This document shows positions 43,808 to 53,159 of a stretch of 64,000 bases of DNA, piece by piece. Location of the stretch: positions 1 to 64,000 of the forward strand of contig CAIYYN010000059.1 of the NCBI GenBank assembly GCA_903930435.1, in the 5' to 3' direction. Origin of the DNA: an uncultured Hyphomicrobiales bacterium. GTDB taxonomy: Bacteria; Pseudomonadota; Alphaproteobacteria; Rhizobiales; Ancalomicrobiaceae. A program made the position numbers and the translations under genes. Position 1 is the stretch's first letter, and each line of letters begins with the position of its first letter. The notes under the pieces were generated by a model, which worked only from the letters and a program-made list of their open reading frames with translations, did not search any database and was not told where the DNA came from.

Positions 43808-45196
43808 TCAGATTGCACGCAAGCCTTCTGCGCGCACCCAGTTCTCGCAATCATCAAGCGAGGCTTCCAGACGATTGAACAATTCATCCAGCTCGGCCTC
43901 GGAAATGATCATAGGCGGGCATAGCGCGATGGTATCCCCGATGGCGCGCAGGATGGCGCCGCGTTCCTGGAGGAACGTCGTCGCTTTCGCCGCGACGCCC
44001 TTCTTGACATCGAAACTCCGCTTGGTTGCCTTGTCGGCGACCAGTTCAACACCACCGACGAGGCCGCGAGAGCGGACGTTGCCGACGAGCGGATGGTCCA
44101 TAAGTTTGGCCAGACGCTGCTCGAATTGCGGCGTGCGCGCACGGACCTTCCCGTTCATGTCACGCTTCTGGTAGATCTCGATGGCCTTGACGCCAAGCGC
44201 GCAGCCGAGCGGATGGCCGCCGTAGGTATAACCGTGCCCGAAGGTGCCAATCTTCGCCGACTGGCTGTCGAGCGCGTCGACCATGAACTGCGGCAGCAAG
44301 ACCGCCGACAGCGGCGCATAGGACGCCGTCATCTGCTTGGCCACCGAGATCGTGTGCGGCTTGTAGCCCATGGTCTCTGACCCGAACCAGTTACCGGTGC
44401 GGCAGAAGCCCGTGATGACTTCATCGGCAATCATCACGATGTCATGCTTTTCCAGAATGGGCATGATCGCAGCGAAATAATCTTGCGGCGGAACGATGAC
44501 GCCGCCTGCACCCATGATCGGCTCGGCGATGAAGGCGGCGATCGTGTCCGGGCCTTCCTTTTCGATGAGCGCTTCGAGGTTGGAGGCAAGACGAGCGACA
44601 AATTCTGCTTCGCTCTCGCCTTCGAGGGCAAAGCGGTAATATTGCGGGCAGTCAGCGTGCCGGACGCGCTCGGCAGCCACGTCGAAATCCAGGTGATTGT
44701 TCGGCAGACCGGTCAGTGCCGCTGCCATCAGCGTCACGCCATGGTAGCCTTTGACGCGAGAGATGATCTTCTTCTTGTTGGGACGTCCCATCGCATTGTT
44801 GTAATACCAGGCCAGCTTCACCTGCGTATCATTGGCTTCCGAACCCGACGAGGAAAACAGCACCTTGGAAATTGGAACCGGGGCAATTTCCTTCAGCTTT
44901 TCAGCCAGTTCGATGGCAACTTCGTAACCCTTGCCACCAAACAGATGGTAATAGGGCAACCGCTTCAGCTGCTCGGTTCCGGCGTCGATCATTTCCTCGT
45001 CGGAAAAGCCGAGGCCCGCGCACCACAGGCCGGACATGCCTTCGATGAATTCGCGGCCCTGCGTGTCATAGACAAACACGCCCTTGCCCTTTTCCAGCAC
45101 CAGCGGACCAATCTCGCGAATGCGGTGCTGCGGGGTGTAGGGATGCACCAGCGCCTCGATATCGCGCACCTGAACGTTTGTAAGCATCTGATTCAT
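43808..45196 (-). CDS. Class III (omega) aminotransferase
   Basis: PLP enzyme of 462 residues that moves an amino group from an amine or omega-amino acid to a keto acid such as pyruvate. Landmarks: FEGMSGLWCAGLGFSDEEMI-type N-terminus (EGMSGLWCAG), FSSSGSEANDTQVKLAWYYNNAMGRP, the PLP-phosphate loop KGYHGVTLMAAALTG, the aspartate in IADEVITGFCRTG, and the lysine in ISVAKQMTASYAPLSAV that forms the Schiff base. The resemblance is to putrescine/taurine:pyruvate types. GGAG precedes ATG 45196; the longer frame to 45334 is not family-like. It is divergent from the acyl-CoA ligase gene; the 307 bases between hold nothing clear. Confidence 0.92.
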   Translation of the reverse strand: MNQMLTNVQVRDIEALVHPYTPQHRIREIGPLVLEKGKGVFVYDTQGREFIEGMSGLWCAGLGFSDEEMIDAGTEQLKRLPYYHLFGGKGYEVAIELAEKLKEIAPVPISKVLFSSSGSEANDTQVKLAWYYNNAMGRPNKKKIISRVKGYHGVTLMAAALTGLPNNHLDFDVAAERVRHADCPQYYRFALEGESEAEFVARLASNLEALIEKEGPDTIAAFIAEPIMGAGGVIVPPQDYFAAIMPILEKHDIVMIADEVITGFCRTGNWFGSETMGYKPHTISVAKQMTASYAPLSAVLLPQFMVDALDSQSAKIGTFGHGYTYGGHPLGCALGVKAIEIYQKRDMNGKVRARTPQFEQRLAKLMDHPLVGNVRSRGLVGGVELVADKATKRSFDVKKGVAAKATTFLQERGAILRAIGDTIALCPPMIISEAELDELFNRLEASLDDCENWVRAEGLRAI

Positions 45197-45503
45197 GACG
45201 ATATCTTCTCCGCTGCGCGCATGACGGGCAAAAGCCCTGAAATGATCCGGTCTGCTAGCATTAGCGCATGTTGCAAGTGCTGTGCACCCGTCGCCGCGCC
45301 CTTGATCGCGCAAAGTTGACACAGTCGTCGGCAATCGGCAACGCCCAAGGCAGCTGACATCTGGGCAACTGACGTCGCATCCAGCTTCACCTGCCTATTT
45401 TGCATTAGACGACAGTCTTGATTTCGGGACTGGACTTCTGCGCACCGCCGCGTAAACCTTTCTAAAAAGGGGACGTTTGATCCCGATTTTTACGGAGGAA
45501 ACC

Positions 45504-47132
45504 ATGCAGGCTTTGATGCAGGATTGGCCGCTGCTGTGCACCAAGGTGCTCGATCACGCGGCGAACTGGCACCCGATGCGCGAAGTGATCTCGCGGTCAA
45601 TTGAGGGACCGATCCATCGCACCAATTATGGCGAGATCCGAAGCCGAGCGCTCAAGGTCGCGCAGGCGCTCGACAAATCCGGCATCCGGCTCGGTGATCG
45701 CTGCGCGACACTGGCCTGGAACACATGGCGACATCTGGAGGTCTGGTACGGGGCGCTCGGCATCGGGGCGATCTATCACACCGTCAATCCGCGCCTGTTC
45801 GCTGATCAGATCGTCTGGATCGTCAATGATGCCGAGGATCGCATCCTGTTTGTTGACCTCACCTTCGTGCCCATGGTCGAGAAGCTGATCGACAAGATGC
45901 CGACCATCGAACGGGTCGTGATCCTCACCGATGCCGCCCATATGCCCGAGACAAACCTGCGCAATGCCGTCGCCTACGAGGAGTGGATCGGGGCGGTGGA
46001 CGGCGATTTCCGCTGGGCAGAATTCCCGGAAACGACCGCTGCCGGCATGTGCTACACGTCGGGCACGACGGGCATGCCAAAGGGCGTCGTCTATTCGCAC
46101 CGCTCCAACGTCATTCATTCCTGGATGGCGGCATCCGGCGACATGATGGGCATAGGTGGGCGTGACACGATCATGTCAGTGGTGCCGCTGTTCCATGCCA
46201 ACAGTTGGGGCCTGGCCTTCACCAGCCCGATGATCGGGGCCAAGCTCGTTCTCCCCGGCGCAAAACTCGACGGCGCATCCGTGCACGAATTGCTGGAAAC
46301 CGAAAAGGTCACGATGACAGCTGCCGTTCCGACCGTCTGGCTCATGCTGTTGCAGCACCTGGAGGCAACCGGAGGAACGCTTTCGACCCTGAAGCGGGTC
46401 GTGATCGGCGGATCGGCCTGCCCGCGCAGCATGACGGAAGCCTTCCTGAAGAAATATGGCGTCGAGGTTCGCCATGCCTGGGGCATGACCGAGACCAGCC
46501 CGCTGGCAACCGTTTGCAACGTGAAGCCGGAAACCGACGGCGACGACGTGGAACGCTGGCTCGACTTGCAAATGAAACAGGGCCTGGTGCCCTTCGGTGT
46601 CGAAATGCGCATCGTGGATGATGCCGACAAGCAATTACCTCACGATGGCAAGACCTTCGGTCGGCTGCAGGTGCGTGGCCCGGCAGTTGCGGCGAGCTAT
46701 TACAAGGGCATGGGTGCCGAGGCCTTCCAGACAGACGGCTTCTTCGATACCGGTGATGTCGCCACCATCGACCAATATGGCTACATGCAGATCACCGACC
46801 GCTCCAAGGATGTCATCAAATCAGGCGGCGAATGGATTTCTTCCATCGATCTGGAAAATGTCGCGGTTGGTCACCCCGACGTCGCCGAAGCCGCCGTCAT
46901 CGGTATCAAGCATCCCAAATGGGACGAGCGGCCATTGCTCATCATCGTGCCCAAAAAGGACCGAAGCCCGACCAAGGCAGACTTGCTCGCCTACATGGAC
47001 GGCAAGATCGCCAAATGGTGGATGCCTGATGACGTCGTCATCGCGGATGATATCCCGCATACGGCGACTGGCAAGATCCAGAAACTGGCACTGCGCGAAC
47101 GTTACCGCGACTATCGGCTGCCGACGGCCTGA
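45504..47132 (+). CDS. Acyl-CoA ligase, 3-(methylthio)propionyl-CoA ligase (DmdB) type
   Basis: AMP-forming ligase of 542 residues. The adenylation motif is [26 protein letters not shown] follows, and the C-terminal domain has [37 protein letters not shown] with a catalytic lysine near [16 protein letters not shown]. The body closely follows DmdB proteins, for example [32 protein letters not shown] and [13 protein letters not shown]. DmdB homologues are common in non-marine bacteria and accept various short and medium acyl chains, so the substrate is open. GGAGG is five bases before ATG 45504. Confidence 0.92.
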   Translation: MQALMQDWPLLCTKVLDHAANWHPMREVISRSIEGPIHRTNYGEIRSRALKVAQALDKSGIRLGDRCATLAWNTWRHLEVWYGALGIGAIYHTVNPRLFADQIVWIVNDAEDRILFVDLTFVPMVEKLIDKMPTIERVVILTDAAHMPETNLRNAVAYEEWIGAVDGDFRWAEFPETTAAGMCYTSGTTGMPKGVVYSHRSNVIHSWMAASGDMMGIGGRDTIMSVVPLFHANSWGLAFTSPMIGAKLVLPGAKLDGASVHELLETEKVTMTAAVPTVWLMLLQHLEATGGTLSTLKRVVIGGSACPRSMTEAFLKKYGVEVRHAWGMTETSPLATVCNVKPETDGDDVERWLDLQMKQGLVPFGVEMRIVDDADKQLPHDGKTFGRLQVRGPAVAASYYKGMGAEAFQTDGFFDTGDVATIDQYGYMQITDRSKDVIKSGGEWISSIDLENVAVGHPDVAEAAVIGIKHPKWDERPLLIIVPKKDRSPTKADLLAYMDGKIAKWWMPDDVVIADDIPHTATGKIQKLALRERYRDYRLPTA

Positions 47133-47252
47133 CGAAACCGGACCCGTCTCGTCGGGATCTCGCGGCAAGCGCCCGACTAACACCAGAACGTCTGTCCGCA
47201 CGGGTTGCGATGTGCTATCGCGGAGAAACTGATTTGAACATTGCGGACCCCG

Positions 47253-48032
47253 ATGCTGTACCGTCCCCCCATCCGAACGTCGCGCGCAGCCAGCTGGAGC
47301 CGGATTTTGGGCGGACTGGCCGTTCCGCTTGCCGCGCTGACGCTGGTGGCCCATCGCGCTGGACTGGTTGAGACACCACAGGCAATCGTGCTCGGCATCG
47401 GGGCCTTTGGTGTCGGGATCGTTGCTTTGATCCTCGCCGCCATCGGCCTCTACATTGTCTGGGAACGCGGGTTCCGCGGCGCGACGAATGCCAGCTTTGG
47501 CGTCGTCTACGCGGGCATAGCCCTCTTGCCGGCGCTCTATGGTGGCTACGCGCTCTCGACAAGCCCGCCTTTATCGGACATCTCGACCGACTGGTCCAAT
47601 CCACCCCTCTACTCCGAGGTGGCCTTCCTGCGCGTGGGGCATCTGAACAGCGTCGCGCCACCCTCCCCTGATCGCATAGACCTGCAACGCCGGCTGTACC
47701 CCGATATTGCGACCAGGCATTTCGGCATTGGCAGCGAGCAACTGTTCCGCTCCGCCCGGAAGGTTGTCGATCGCGACGGCTGGAAAATTCTCTCGGAAAT
47801 GACGCCGAAGGAAGACGGCGACCAGGGGCGGATCGAGGCCGTGGCCCGCGCACCGGTCTTTGGGCAGGAAGATGACATTGTCATCAGGGTGCTCGCCGAA
47901 CCCTCGGGAGCAAGTCTTGATATCCGCTCATCATCCCGGTTCGGCTCGCGAGATCTCGGACAAAACGCCGCACGCATCCGCGCCTTTTTTGCGGCACTTG
48001 ACCAATCCGTCGCCGAAAATTTCGGCACCTGA
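47253..48032 (+). CDS. DUF1499 membrane protein
   Basis: Protein of 259 residues with three N-terminal membrane helices (RILGGLAVPLAALTLVAH, AIVLGIGAFGVGIVALILAAIGLYIV, FGVVYAGIALLPALYGGYAL) and a C-terminal DUF1499 domain: DISTDWSNPPLYSEV, LYPDIATRHFGIGSEQ, and DDIVIRV then LDIRSSSRFGSRDLGQNAARIRAFF. Function of the family is unknown. ATG 47253 is used; a TTG at 47241 would add four residues. It converges on the MBL gene three bases away. Confidence 0.87.
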   Translation: MLYRPPIRTSRAASWSRILGGLAVPLAALTLVAHRAGLVETPQAIVLGIGAFGVGIVALILAAIGLYIVWERGFRGATNASFGVVYAGIALLPALYGGYALSTSPPLSDISTDWSNPPLYSEVAFLRVGHLNSVAPPSPDRIDLQRRLYPDIATRHFGIGSEQLFRSARKVVDRDGWKILSEMTPKEDGDQGRIEAVARAPVFGQEDDIVIRVLAEPSGASLDIRSSSRFGSRDLGQNAARIRAFFAALDQSVAENFGT

Positions 48033-48035
48033 GAT

Positions 48036-48947
48036 CTAAAGTATCCTGTACTCGGCTTTCAGCGGATCGCCCTCACTTTGGGTGATCCGCCCACGCGTGG
48101 ACAAATCTTCCAGGTGCGCGAGAACCGACAGTCCGGCAGCATTGAACAGTTTCGGATCCAGTCCTGTGTAAATGGAGCGCACAAGGTCAGGAATGAACCG
48201 GTCCCCAGCCGCGAGACGCTCGATGATCGCCGTCTCCCGCTTGACCCGATGCGCCCTGATATCCCGGACAAACTGCGGCGCGTCCGTCACAGCACCCCCG
48301 TGGCCCGGGTAATAGAGCCGTTCCGGGCGGGCGATCAGTCTGTCGAGTGATGCCATATAGTCGCCCATGTCACCATCGGGCGGCGCGACAATGGAAGTCG
48401 ACCATGCCATGACATGATCACCGGAGAAAAGTGTGCCCTCCTCGACCAGCGCAAATGCAAGGTGGTTGGCCGTGTGACCCGGCGTTGCGATGGCCTCCAG
48501 CGTCCAGCCGTCCCCCTCAATGCGATCTCCATGGGCCAAGGCAATATCCGGCTTAAAGCTGGTATCGCTGGACCCATCCAGCGGGTTCACCTCGCCCAAT
48601 GCCAATGGCCGGGCTGGGCGATGGGGGCCCTCGCCATAGACCGGCGCACCCGTTTTCAGTGCCAGCCGACGCGCGGCCGGCGAGTGATCCGCATGCGTAT
48701 GGGTGACGACGATGGCTGCAACTTCCGCTGCGCCAATCGCATGCAACATGGCGTCCAGATGCGCGGCATCGATCGGGCCGGGATCAATCACGGCCACACG
48801 GCGGTCGCCAACCAGATAGGTATTGGTTCCATGAAACGTGAAGGGGCCGGGATTATTTACCGTCAGCCTGCGCACAAGTGGAGACAGCCGGATCGCTTCT
48901 CCGTAACGCGGATCAAACTGGAGATCAAAACGCGGACCGCTGGACAT
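48036..48947 (-). CDS. MBL-fold metallo-hydrolase, LACTB2-like
   Basis: Metallo-beta-lactamase-fold hydrolase of 303 residues from ATG 48947, which has AGGTTG eight bases upstream; a GTG at 48977 would add ten residues. The metal motif is VVTHTHADHSPAARRL, with later histidines in TPGHTANHLAF and the bridging aspartate in LFSGDHVMAW, then YYPGHGG. The C-terminal winged-helix-like region (FNAAGLSVLAHLEDLSTRGRI) is the LACTB2 mark, associated with RNA or thioester hydrolysis. Substrate not known. The 431 bases upstream to 49378 are AT-rich and hold no gene that I can support. Confidence 0.9.
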   Translation of the reverse strand: MSSGPRFDLQFDPRYGEAIRLSPLVRRLTVNNPGPFTFHGTNTYLVGDRRVAVIDPGPIDAAHLDAMLHAIGAAEVAAIVVTHTHADHSPAARRLALKTGAPVYGEGPHRPARPLALGEVNPLDGSSDTSFKPDIALAHGDRIEGDGWTLEAIATPGHTANHLAFALVEEGTLFSGDHVMAWSTSIVAPPDGDMGDYMASLDRLIARPERLYYPGHGGAVTDAPQFVRDIRAHRVKRETAIIERLAAGDRFIPDLVRSIYTGLDPKLFNAAGLSVLAHLEDLSTRGRITQSEGDPLKAEYRIL

Positions 48948-49378
48948 ACGTTCAACCTGATACGAGACGTCGGACACCTTGCATCTGACATTTTCAACTG
49001 AAAATCCAGATCAAACTGTGACGTGACGGACCGTGCCGTGCTTTTGATTGGATTGCCCTTTTTACTTCCGCAAATCAAAGGACTGGATCAGCAGGTCTCT
49101 TCAGGAGAAATCAGGCCGACGAGAGACGCGGCTTCAGGAAATTTTAAGCCTGTGTCCCAAATGATGTCACAACATGACGAGGATACTAGCGCAGCACAGA
49201 ACCATTTTCTGTATTGAGAACAATATCTTCACTGAAATCCGTGTGCCGTTCTGAAATTTCAACTCCATTATCCGAATATTTGCTTTCTATCAGACAAATT
49301 GAATATCAAAATGGACTGATGGGTTGTTGATGCCTGCATCTGCCAATCGCCTGACGTAACCGAGACGGGGCCTGTGCC

Positions 49379-51895
49379 ATGCCAATCGTGCCCACTCCTG
49401 AGAACGAAAGCGCGCGCCTAGCGGCGCTTCACAAACTTGAGATCCTGGATACGGCACCCGAAATCGAATTCGACGCCCTGGCCAAGGCAGCATCGCTGGT
49501 GTTTGGAGCGCCTATTTCTCTGATTGCATTGCTTGATTCCGAACGCCTCTGGTTCAAGGCGAACGTGGGCCTTGAAGGTGTCTCAGAGATCTCAAGGGAC
49601 AATGCCCTTTGCGCCTATACAATCATGAGCGACGAGGGCCTTGTCGTACCCGATACAAAACTTGATCCACGGTTCAGCGAAAACCCTCTGGTGACAGGTG
49701 CGCCGGATATCCGGTTTTATGCGGGTGCGCCGATCAAGGTGAGTGAGGGGTATCGACTCGGCACCATTTGCGTCATCGATACGGTCCCGCGACAGATAAC
49801 CGAACAGCAAGAGGAGATCCTCGGCTGCCTGGCACAGGCGGTCGCAACGGCCCTCGAAGGACGACGCGCACATCTGGCGCAACAGCGTATTTTGGCTGAA
49901 TACCAGCGAAGCGAAGCAAAATTCCGGACCTTTTTCGAAGGCTCACCCGTTGGCGAATTTTATACTGACCCAAGCGGCACGACGCTGTTAGCAAATGAAC
50001 GGTATTACTCGATCTATGGGATCGAACCGGGCAGTGACTTGAGGGATATCTGGGCCTCGCTCATTCATCCGGAGGATCGTGATGCCACTTTCGAGGCTCG
50101 ACGCATAGCGATGGAGCAGCGGATTGAATCCTCGGCGCACTACAGGATCATCCGACGTGATGGCGACTTGCGATACCTCAGCGTACGTCGGCGGCCGATC
50201 TTTGGTCAGGACGGGACCTTCATGGGCTACATGGGTTCCGTTGATGATACGACCGAGCGGGCGCTGCTTGAACGCTCGCTGCATGATGTCGAGGAACGCT
50301 GGAGTTTTGCACTCGATAATTCCGGTCAGGGCGTTTGGGACCTGAACGGTGAAACCGGGCTGACATTTTATTCCCCATCCTGGAGCGTAATCTTTGGCTA
50401 TGAACCGCATGAGCAACGGCTCGCCGCCGATGCCTGGCTGTCCATGGTCCATCCAGACGATCTGGAACGCGTGATCAAGGCCGATCAGGAACACATCGCC
50501 GGGCAGACGGAAATCTTCGACGTCGAATTCCGGATGCGGCATCGGGATGGTCGCTGGCTCTGGATCCATGATCGCGGCAAGGTCGTGCGGCGGGGGCCAG
50601 ATGGCAAGGTCCTGCGGATGATCGGCACCCACACCGACATCACCCAACGCAAGGCGATCGAAGAAGAGCTTTTGCAGGCGAAGATCAAGGCTGAAGCCGG
50701 TTCCAGGTCCAAATCGGACTTCCTGGCCAATATGAGCCACGAACTGCGCACGCCCTTGACCGGGATCATCGGTGCCGCCGAATTACTGCTCAGTGACGAC
50801 AACAATGGCCTGAATGCCTCGCTCAGGTCCATCCTCGAATTGCAACGCGATGCCGGGCGTTCTCTTCTCGCTATCGTCAATGACGTGCTGGACTTCTCCA
50901 AGATGGAAGCCGGTCAGGTCGCCATCGAAGCCGCACCATTTTCGCTGCTGGGTCTTGCTCATTCCTGCATTCAGCTGGTCGAGGAACAGGCCCGCAAGAA
51001 GGGCATAGCCTTGCGCTCGACCGTCGATAGCCGCGTCCCGCATGAAGTCATCGGCGATGCAACCCGTATCCGGCAGGTGCTGCTGAATCTCCTGACCAAT
51101 GCCATCAAGTTTACGTCCGCTCAGGGCTCCATTGAACTGAAAATCGACGTTGATCGGGCCGGTCTTATACGCTTCTCCGTCTCCGATACCGGGATCGGGA
51201 TCGGGCCAGAGAACCTTGACCGACTATTCAACCGCTTCAGTCAGGGAGATTCATCGACAACGCGACGCTATGGTGGCACCGGGCTGGGGCTGGCTATTTC
51301 AAAGCACCTTGTCGAACTGATGAAGGGCCAGATCAGCGTCGCGTCCATGGTTGGCAAGGGGTCCACGTTCCGCGTCTCGTTACCGCTCGATCCGGTTACG
51401 ACGCCGGTTTCTGACGCAACGGGCACAGCCCCGTTCAAGGTCTCTGTGCCTTCCGAGACATACCGGATCCTCCTTGCCGAGGATAATCCGATGAACAAGC
51501 AACTGATCATGCGCATGATCGAAAAGGCGGGTCATGCGGTCGTGGCGGTTGAGGACGGTGCGCAGGCAGTGGACGCCCTGTTCACCTCCGGCGAGACCTT
51601 CGATCTGGTTTTGATGGATATCCAGATGCCTGTTATGGACGGGCTTCAGGCGACCCGCGAAATACGCCAACGGCTGAATGGCCAGGCGTTGCCAATCATC
51701 GCCCTGACCGCGAACGCCTTTCCCGAGGAGATCGAGCGCTGCTTCGAAGCGGGTATGGATGTGCATCTCAAGAAGCCGATCGACTGGCCGCTCCTCTTTG
51801 CCACCATTGAACGCGAAATTCTGAGTGCCCGAAAACGCAGTGGTCACCCCGGACGGGCTTCCGATGGTCCGACTGGCCACAAAAACATGCCTTGA
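49379..51895 (+). CDS. Cytosolic hybrid histidine kinase: GAF-PAS-PAS-HisKA-HATPase-REC
   Basis: The 838 residues have no membrane helix. Domains: GAF at about 20-165 (LALLDSERLWFKAN-type, AIDTVPRQITEQQEE end), PAS/PAC at 180-300 (HPEDRDATFEARR), PAS/PAC at 305-425 (HPDDLERVIKADQ), HisKA with the phospho-accepting H454 in NMSHELRTPL, HATPase with N574 in LLTNAIKF and DTGIGIGPENLDRLFNRF, and a C-terminal receiver with D747 in LVLMDIQMPVMDG. It presumably senses an internal cue. GGGG lies eight bases before ATG. A lone receiver and a second hybrid kinase follow on the same strand. Confidence 0.93.
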   Translation: MPIVPTPENESARLAALHKLEILDTAPEIEFDALAKAASLVFGAPISLIALLDSERLWFKANVGLEGVSEISRDNALCAYTIMSDEGLVVPDTKLDPRFSENPLVTGAPDIRFYAGAPIKVSEGYRLGTICVIDTVPRQITEQQEEILGCLAQAVATALEGRRAHLAQQRILAEYQRSEAKFRTFFEGSPVGEFYTDPSGTTLLANERYYSIYGIEPGSDLRDIWASLIHPEDRDATFEARRIAMEQRIESSAHYRIIRRDGDLRYLSVRRRPIFGQDGTFMGYMGSVDDTTERALLERSLHDVEERWSFALDNSGQGVWDLNGETGLTFYSPSWSVIFGYEPHEQRLAADAWLSMVHPDDLERVIKADQEHIAGQTEIFDVEFRMRHRDGRWLWIHDRGKVVRRGPDGKVLRMIGTHTDITQRKAIEEELLQAKIKAEAGSRSKSDFLANMSHELRTPLTGIIGAAELLLSDDNNGLNASLRSILELQRDAGRSLLAIVNDVLDFSKMEAGQVAIEAAPFSLLGLAHSCIQLVEEQARKKGIALRSTVDSRVPHEVIGDATRIRQVLLNLLTNAIKFTSAQGSIELKIDVDRAGLIRFSVSDTGIGIGPENLDRLFNRFSQGDSSTTRRYGGTGLGLAISKHLVELMKGQISVASMVGKGSTFRVSLPLDPVTTPVSDATGTAPFKVSVPSETYRILLAEDNPMNKQLIMRMIEKAGHAVVAVEDGAQAVDALFTSGETFDLVLMDIQMPVMDGLQATREIRQRLNGQALPIIALTANAFPEEIERCFEAGMDVHLKKPIDWPLLFATIEREILSARKRSGHPGRASDGPTGHKNMP

Positions 51896-52230
51896 TTGTA
51901 TTTTTCAAAAATTCACCTCGCATGGCCTGATGTCATCAAGCGCATCGCATGCGTATTCAAGTTATCGAACACATAAATGTCTTCCCGCGTCTTTCCGTCG
52001 CACATCACATATGAACAGAGGATCACGGTATGGGTTGATTTTTAACCAATCTTTTATCCTGTATTATGTTACTATTGGCCACGATTTAAGATCAATCATC
52101 ACGAAGAGCAAAACGTCTGATTGAATGAAAATGAATTACGTCAACCAACTTTCGTTGTGTACTCTTGCAGGCCGAATGTAAGCATGATCTGTCTTCTGTC
52201 AGCGACTGAGATCGAACCGGAGTTACCATA

Positions 52231-52740
52231 ATGCTCATTCGATATTTGCCGAACGCCTTTCCACGCGAAAGCAAAAATCAGCCCGCGATCTCGGCCAAGG
52301 TTCAACTCCTGTATCCCGATTCCGCTGGAACCGACGTCATACCGGATAACGACCAGCAACCGACGCTCGCCAAGACAAAGGACGTACTGATCCTGGAAGA
52401 TGATGCCTTGATGGCGCAGATCCTGATGCACCACCTGCGCGATCTCGGATATTCAACCTTCCGGATCGTATCCAACTCGGAAGAGGCCATCAGCCAGGCT
52501 TTTCGGATCGCGCCCGATCTCGTGATTGCCGACATCCGGCTCGGTCCCTCAGGTGAAGACGGAACAATAGCTGCGCAGTTGATCCACGCCCAACTCGCCG
52601 TGCCCTTGGTGTTCGTATCCGTTGAACCGCACCTGGCCGCGCATTACAAAATGGCACCCGCGCTCGACAAGGCATTACTCAATCGTGTGACCTTGGCCGA
52701 AGCGATCAGCAAGGCCAAGAATATGTGGATCCTGAACTGA
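52231..52740 (+). CDS. Single-domain response regulator
   Basis: Receiver-only protein of 169 residues. After an unusual 50-residue N-terminal extension the receiver starts at DVLILEDDALMAQILMHHL, with acidic pocket E56, D57, D58 and phospho-acceptor D101 in LVIADIRLGPSGEDG. The later VFVSVE has serine at the switch position, and the lysine usually in KPF lies in LDKALL, with the proline lost. There is no output domain. It is flanked by two hybrid kinases, so it may shuttle or sink phosphate from one of them. The 335 bases before it are AT-rich without a gene. Confidence 0.88.
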   Translation: MLIRYLPNAFPRESKNQPAISAKVQLLYPDSAGTDVIPDNDQQPTLAKTKDVLILEDDALMAQILMHHLRDLGYSTFRIVSNSEEAISQAFRIAPDLVIADIRLGPSGEDGTIAAQLIHAQLAVPLVFVSVEPHLAAHYKMAPALDKALLNRVTLAEAISKAKNMWILN

Positions 52741-52854
52741 TCACGACCTAACCGATCAGATGCTGCTATCTACCTGGACTGAAATCCCGACATGTTGGCA
52801 TCTGACAGGGATTTGCAGCGCCTGATCGCGAGTGCCCGGTAGCAGCGAACACAC

Positions 52855-52950
52855 CTAAAACTCTGACGGAAGATCATAATCGTCGAGATCCGCAAGTAAA
52901 CTCGCGACCGTTGCTTCGGGAGTCCGATCAGCCTGCTTCGACCTGGCCAC
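52855..52950 (-). CDS. Possible 31-residue micro-ORF
   Basis: A leftward frame opens at GTG 52950 with AGGA five bases upstream and runs 31 codons: MARSKQADRTPEATVASLLA then DLDDYDLPSEF. The composition looks protein-like and acidic at the end. It could be a true small protein or the 3' end of a decayed gene, since the upstream sequence stops at a TAA in the same frame. The rest of this 419-base gap (52741-53159) is AT-rich and shows nothing else. Confidence 0.3.
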   Translation of the reverse strand: MARSKQADRTPEATVASLLADLDDYDLPSEF

Positions 52951-53159
52951 TAAAGTCCTTTACGTATATCCAACAATAATAAAATCAAATATTCTATAAA
53001 TATTCAATTTGTAGAATAGAGATAGACATGAATTTTTAACCTAGAATTCAGCGCAGCTCACGACGGAATAGCCAAAGGGTGCGCTGTAAACCCAAAAACA
53101 ATTATTGTCGGCGCATGACAGGTGCTTGATCACGAGACTTGAGCATCTGGAGGGTTGGG

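Noticed and set aside
45193-45405. A 70-codon minus-strand frame (MQNRQVKLDATSVAQMS...) ending at the aminotransferase start
   Set aside because: It has no family resemblance and no strong ribosome-binding site, and it lies in a promoter region. It is possible but unsupported.
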